A DNA stretch of 9,088 bases from an uncultured Flavobacterium sp. (lineage in GTDB: Bacteria; Bacteroidota; Bacteroidia; Flavobacteriales; Flavobacteriaceae), in the NCBI RefSeq assembly GCF_943913405.1, contig NZ_CALTYA010000068.1, positions 1 to 9,088 of the forward strand. The letters run 5' to 3'. Under the pieces are notes generated by a model. That model saw only the letters and a program-made list of their open reading frames with translations. It ran no database searches and had not been told where the DNA came from. A program made the position numbers and the translations under genes. Below are positions 6,511-9,088 of this stretch, in pieces; the first letter of the stretch is position 1, and each line of letters begins with the position of its first letter.

Positions 6511-7239
6511 TTAGTGCTTAATATTAATATTCACTAAGCTATACTTTGTCTCACATCCTTTTATCGCATCTGAATGTTCAGTTATTTCCAAAGGATAGTA
6601 TTTTTCTAAAATTAAGCGATCATTGATTACAGGATGAAAGGCACATTTAATTTTTTCTGTTACCCAAAGTTCTCTATGATTTATATAACCGCTTAAAAAA
6701 TCATTAAGACCAGAAATAGATTCTTCTCTATAAGAATAAGTTATTTTAAAGCAGTCATAACCATTTATTTTTTTTCTTTCATTTTTAAATTCGCGCAAGT
6801 CAACAACTTTATTGAGAGAATAATATTCAATGTTGTCTTTCATTCCTGTTTTTGTGTCAATGATATTGTTTTCTAAAACTTCTCCATTGAAGCTTTGAAT
6901 GCTGTTGATAATGTTGTCTTTAAGTTCATGACGGTACTGCATGTTGTTTTTTATCTCAAAAAGAATTGATAAATTTTCTTCAGCCATCTCCATTGCTTCT
7001 TTTAATTGAACTGAATCTGTTTTTATTCCAGAAGTTAATCTTTCTAAGATAACTTCCTCTTCTATACCTTCCATCATTCCTTTTTTAAATTCTTTTAGAG
7101 AAATAGCATATAGCTTCTCGTTGGTTATTATCTCTTTAGAATTAAAAACAATCGTTCCCAAAAGCGGGACGATTGTTCTGTTTTGAGAAAATAGTACTGT
7201 AGGGAGTATGATGGCTGTTATAATATATAATAGTTTCAT
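6511..7239 (-). CDS. Secreted GLPGLI-like protein, paralogue A
   Basis: The 242-aa protein begins with a signal peptide (MKLLYIITAIILPTVLFSQ, cleavage near residue 18-19), so it is exported, probably to the periplasm or surface. The mature start is TIVPLLGTIV (22-31), encoded by a DNA hairpin. Later blocks are KINGYDCFK (157-165), RELWVTEKIKCAFHPVI (189-205) and LILEKYYPLEI (209-219). The 'I.GY.C.K ... W.T..I ... YPLE' order resembles the GLPGLI/Porph_ging family of Bacteroidota secreted proteins, though the GLPGLI motif itself is absent. Cys163 and Cys199 are conserved in the paralogue ending at 8021 and could form a disulfide. It starts only 10 bp after the Imm11-like gene, so it is co-transcribed, and is followed by the terminator at 6348-6386. 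Function unknown; family placement tentative. Confidence 0.75.
   Translation of the reverse strand: MKLLYIITAIILPTVLFSQNRTIVPLLGTIVFNSKEIITNEKLYAISLKEFKKGMMEGIEEEVILERLTSGIKTDSVQLKEAMEMAEENLSILFEIKNNMQYRHELKDNIINSIQSFNGEVLENNIIDTKTGMKDNIEYYSLNKVVDLREFKNERKKINGYDCFKITYSYREESISGLNDFLSGYINHRELWVTEKIKCAFHPVINDRLILEKYYPLEITEHSDAIKGCETKYSLVNINIKH
7147..7177. repeat. Inverted repeat inside paralogue A coding TIVPLLGTIV
   Basis: AACAATCGT-T-CCC and GGG-ACGATTGTT form a 12-bp stem with one bulged base and a 6-nt loop (AAAAGC on the + strand). It lies directly after the signal-peptide codons. The sense (minus) strand encodes TIVPLLGTIV; the + strand in the frame sharing the wobble positions encodes TIVPKSGTIV. 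It is the counterpart of the hairpin at 8661-8689. Confidence 0.9.
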
Positions 7240-7249
7240 TTATTTTCAT

Positions 7250-7972
7250 TTAAAGTTTTCCATAAATTCTTTCTCTTTCGCCTCCCGGTGCACTCCATTC
7301 TTGATAACTTAATTCAACAGGTTGAAATTCGATGCCGGTTGTACCGGCATCTTCAATTTCCTTTTTTAGATTTTCAGAAACTATATACTTTACAGCTCCT
7401 TCAACATTTAGTAGCGTAAAAAAATTCACACTAGCCTGTTCTTTAATTGCAAGTTTATTTATATAAAGTTTACCTTCTAAATTATCATTTACAATTTTTT
7501 TACAAAATTCATCTAAAGAGTTGAATTTAACATCTAAAAGGTAAGTTCCTCCCTCTTCCTTTCTTTTTCTCCAAACAAAATTTGATTTTTGAATATCAAT
7601 TAAATTCATGTCAATTTCAAAGGAATTTAAAATCCAATAGTGTTCTATTTCCTCATTCTTATAAATTAAATTTGATTGGAAAAACTGAAGTCCTGTACCT
7701 CTATTATTCTCCAAGATAGTTTTTAACAGCCCACTTATCAATAATTTTCTTGTAAATCCCATTCCAGTTACACTAATCAAATCTGTCAATTTAGATTTTG
7801 GGTGTAAAATTGCATTAGCTGTAATAGGTTCAAAATCTATTTTTTCAAAATTAACATGTTCTATAAATTTTGGTTCATTCCAGACATCGCAATTCTGTTT
7901 GATTTCTTTTACTTGTGGATAATGTCCAAGAACTTTTGGATTGAGTGAATTGTTAATAGAGAAATATTTCAT
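7250..7972 (-). CDS. Imm11/DUF1629-like immunity protein
   Basis: The 240-aa protein has no signal peptide and is probably cytoplasmic. Two blocks fit the Imm11 (DUF1629) family of polymorphic-toxin immunity proteins: HYWILNSFEIDMNLIDIQKS (111-130), where the family has a 'W.N....vD.iD..kS' segment, and EGAVKYIVSENLKKEI (191-206) followed by AGTTGIEF (209-216), the family's 'iVSe.lKeaie.agiTGi.F' signature near the C-terminus. Such proteins bind and neutralise a cognate toxin delivered by neighbouring cells. No toxin gene is in the window. It lies between two secreted paralogues: 48 bp after the upstream one (8021) and 10 bp before the downstream one (7239), so it belongs to the same operon. 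The ATG at 7972 is the only sensible start. The related Imm43 group is an alternative. Family call from motif memory, not a search. Confidence 0.7.
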   Translation of the reverse strand: MKYFSINNSLNPKVLGHYPQVKEIKQNCDVWNEPKFIEHVNFEKIDFEPITANAILHPKSKLTDLISVTGMGFTRKLLISGLLKTILENNRGTGLQFFQSNLIYKNEEIEHYWILNSFEIDMNLIDIQKSNFVWRKRKEEGGTYLLDVKFNSLDEFCKKIVNDNLEGKLYINKLAIKEQASVNFFTLLNVEGAVKYIVSENLKKEIEDAGTTGIEFQPVELSYQEWSAPGGERERIYGKL

Positions 7973-8020
7973 TGTTAAAAATTTAATTGATTAATAGGGT
8001 ATTAAGATTATTTAATATCG

Positions 8021-8755
8021 CTACTCAATTTCCAATTTTATCAATTCATATTTTTTTACATATCCTTTCAATACATTGAAATATTCGTTTATTTCTAGAG
8101 GATAGTATTTTTCTAAAATTAATTTGTCGGAGATAACAGGATGATAGGCACATTTAATTTTATCGGTTACCCAAAGTTCTCTATAATCAACATGCCCGGT
8201 AGTGAAATCATCAAAAGCTGGGGATACACCTTTCTTTAAGACGTAAATAACTTTAAAGCATTTATAGCCATTGATTGTTTTTATTTCCTTAGGAAATTCC
8301 TTTATATCAGTAATCAAATCGTGAGAGTAGTATTCAAAATCTCTAAATACATCATCTGTAGAGCCTGTATTAATATCTATCTGTATTTTGTTTAGCATGT
8401 CATCATTTAAAGTTTTATAATGGTAGATACTACTGCCATTAAATTCCTGAAAGTACTTATAAGTTCTTGTTTTGTCATTCAAGGGATAAAAAACATTAAA
8501 ATCAATTTCTAGTGTTCCGCTATCATATGGATATCTTGAACCAGTCAATGAATTGACTTTTATTATTCCTTCTGCATAAGCACTTATTATATAAGCCTTA
8601 AAGTTGTTGAAAGATTCTTCATATAATTTTTCATCAGTAACGATATTTTTTGACACAAAAACGATTGTCCCACTTTTAGGGACAATCGTGTTCTTTTGAG
8701 AAAAAACTGTTATCGGCAATAAGATTGCAAATTTAATATGGCTTGTTTTTATCAT
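8021..8755 (-). CDS. Secreted GLPGLI-like protein, paralogue B
   Basis: The 244-aa protein is a clear paralogue of the protein at 6511-7239. The signal-peptide end LLPITVFSQ, the TIVPKSGTIV start of the mature part (23-32), INGYKCFK (161-168), RELWVTDKIKCAYHPVI (192-208) and LILEKYYPLEI (212-222) all align. The middle (about 50-130) differs strongly, as if under diversifying change. The C-terminal conservation extends to DNA level: AGGATAGTATTTTTCTAAAA occurs in both genes on the + strand, near 6590 and 8099. The first codon overlaps the stop of the upstream 105-aa gene (ATGA, 8752-8755), indicating translational coupling. Cys166 and Cys202 match the paired cysteines of paralogue A. Exported; function unknown. 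Confidence 0.75.
   Translation of the reverse strand: MIKTSHIKFAILLPITVFSQKNTIVPKSGTIVFVSKNIVTDEKLYEESFNNFKAYIISAYAEGIIKVNSLTGSRYPYDSGTLEIDFNVFYPLNDKTRTYKYFQEFNGSSIYHYKTLNDDMLNKIQIDINTGSTDDVFRDFEYYSHDLITDIKEFPKEIKTINGYKCFKVIYVLKKGVSPAFDDFTTGHVDYRELWVTDKIKCAYHPVISDKLILEKYYPLEINEYFNVLKGYVKKYELIKLEIE
8661..8689. repeat. Perfect inverted repeat inside paralogue B coding TIVPKSGTIV
   Basis: ACGATTGTCCC and GGGACAATCGT form a perfect 11-bp stem around a 7-nt loop (ACTTTTA on the + strand). The sense (minus) strand encodes TIVPKSGTIV, while the antisense strand encodes TIVPLLGTIV, the reverse of the situation at 7147-7177. The two arms swap their synonymous third bases relative to paralogue A (ACG ATT / ACA ATC here, ACA ATC / ACG ATT there), keeping the stem paired. 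Confidence 0.92.
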
Positions 8756-9069
8756 GTTTTTATACGTGTCTCATCAATCGATTCTATTTTAATTCCTTTG
8801 CAATCATTTTTTCTAATATATTTTTTAATCCTTTTCATTTGAGGCTTAGAAACATAATAGAATTCGCTTTCAGATGTACTGATTTTAAAAACCTTTATTT
8901 TATTAAGATCTGGTCTGAAAATTAGTTTATCATTGTTCAATGTGTCATAAAGAGCTTTATCAACAATTCCTTTTTTTATAGATTCACATGTTAAAACTAG
9001 CTCATTTTTAGTCTGAGAAAATATATTGCAAGTAGTAAATAGCAATAAAATAAATAGAATCTTCTTCAT
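8752..9069 (-). CDS. Small secreted protein of unknown function
   Basis: The 105-aa protein starts with a typical signal peptide (MKKILFILLLFTTCNIFSQ, cleavage before Thr20). The Cys14 context FTTC does not fit a lipobox, so a soluble periplasmic or secreted protein is more likely than a lipoprotein. The mature 86 residues are lysine-rich (KRIKKYIRKNDCKGIKIES near 79-97) with Cys28 and Cys90 as a possible disulfide pair. The stop codon overlaps the start of the next gene by 4 bp (ATGA), so the two are translated together. Only 19 bp of upstream sequence are in the window, with AGGAAA (complement of 9083-9088) too far away to be a normal ribosome site. The operon probably continues to the right. 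I do not recognise the family. Confidence 0.65.
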   Translation of the reverse strand: MKKILFILLLFTTCNIFSQTKNELVLTCESIKKGIVDKALYDTLNNDKLIFRPDLNKIKVFKISTSESEFYYVSKPQMKRIKKYIRKNDCKGIKIESIDETRIKT

Positions 9070-9088
9070 AATTAATATTATATTTCCT

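Noticed and set aside
8743..8925. 60-aa plus-strand frame opposite the small secreted protein
   Set aside because: It is antisense to a gene with a clear signal peptide that is coupled to its neighbour by an ATGA overlap; its Phe/Ile/Asn-rich content is typical of antisense AT-rich DNA.

Overview
The window looks like a chromosomal segment of a low-GC member of the Bacteroidota, most likely Flavobacterium or a close relative. The evidence is the AT-rich composition, the near absence of Shine-Dalgarno sequences before start codons, two matches to the Bacteroidota TAnnTTTG -7 promoter element (211-218 on +, 6173-6180 on -), and secreted proteins of Flavobacteria-like type. The genus is an inference from these features.

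Layout. (1) 1-2290, + strand: a leader region with palindromes and a tiny ORF, then a probable two-gene operon of a VOC-family ring-cleaving dioxygenase and a divergent type I glyceraldehyde-3-phosphate dehydrogenase. It ends at a strong bidirectional hairpin terminator (2257-2289). (2) 2297-4999, - strand: an outer-membrane phospholipase A1 (OMPLA/PldA-like) with the full catalytic set, preceded by a YdhS-like FAD/NAD(P)-binding protein. (3) 5000-6200: a 245-aa protein of unknown function built from two related halves. Straight after its stop codon lies a 42-bp tandem repeat that places TTGCAA exactly every 21 bp, eleven times. (4) 6348-9069, - strand: a compact operon, probably continuing beyond the right edge. 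In transcription order it encodes a small secreted protein, a secreted GLPGLI-like protein, an Imm11/DUF1629-like immunity protein and a second secreted paralogue. It ends at a hairpin terminator (6348-6386).

How the genes fit together. The dioxygenase/GAPDH pair suggests a quinone or electrophile stress operon with a spare glycolytic enzyme. The right-hand operon looks like an immunity or accessory cluster of a polymorphic-toxin system whose toxin is not in the window. Both ideas are inferences from family membership and context.

The most unusual signal is in the two secreted paralogues. Just after their signal peptides each carries a short inverted repeat encoding TIVPxxGTIV. In one gene the sense strand reads TIVPLLGTIV and the antisense strand reads TIVPKSGTIV; in the other gene it is the reverse. 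This is what an in-place inversion of the roughly 30-bp palindrome between paralogues would produce.
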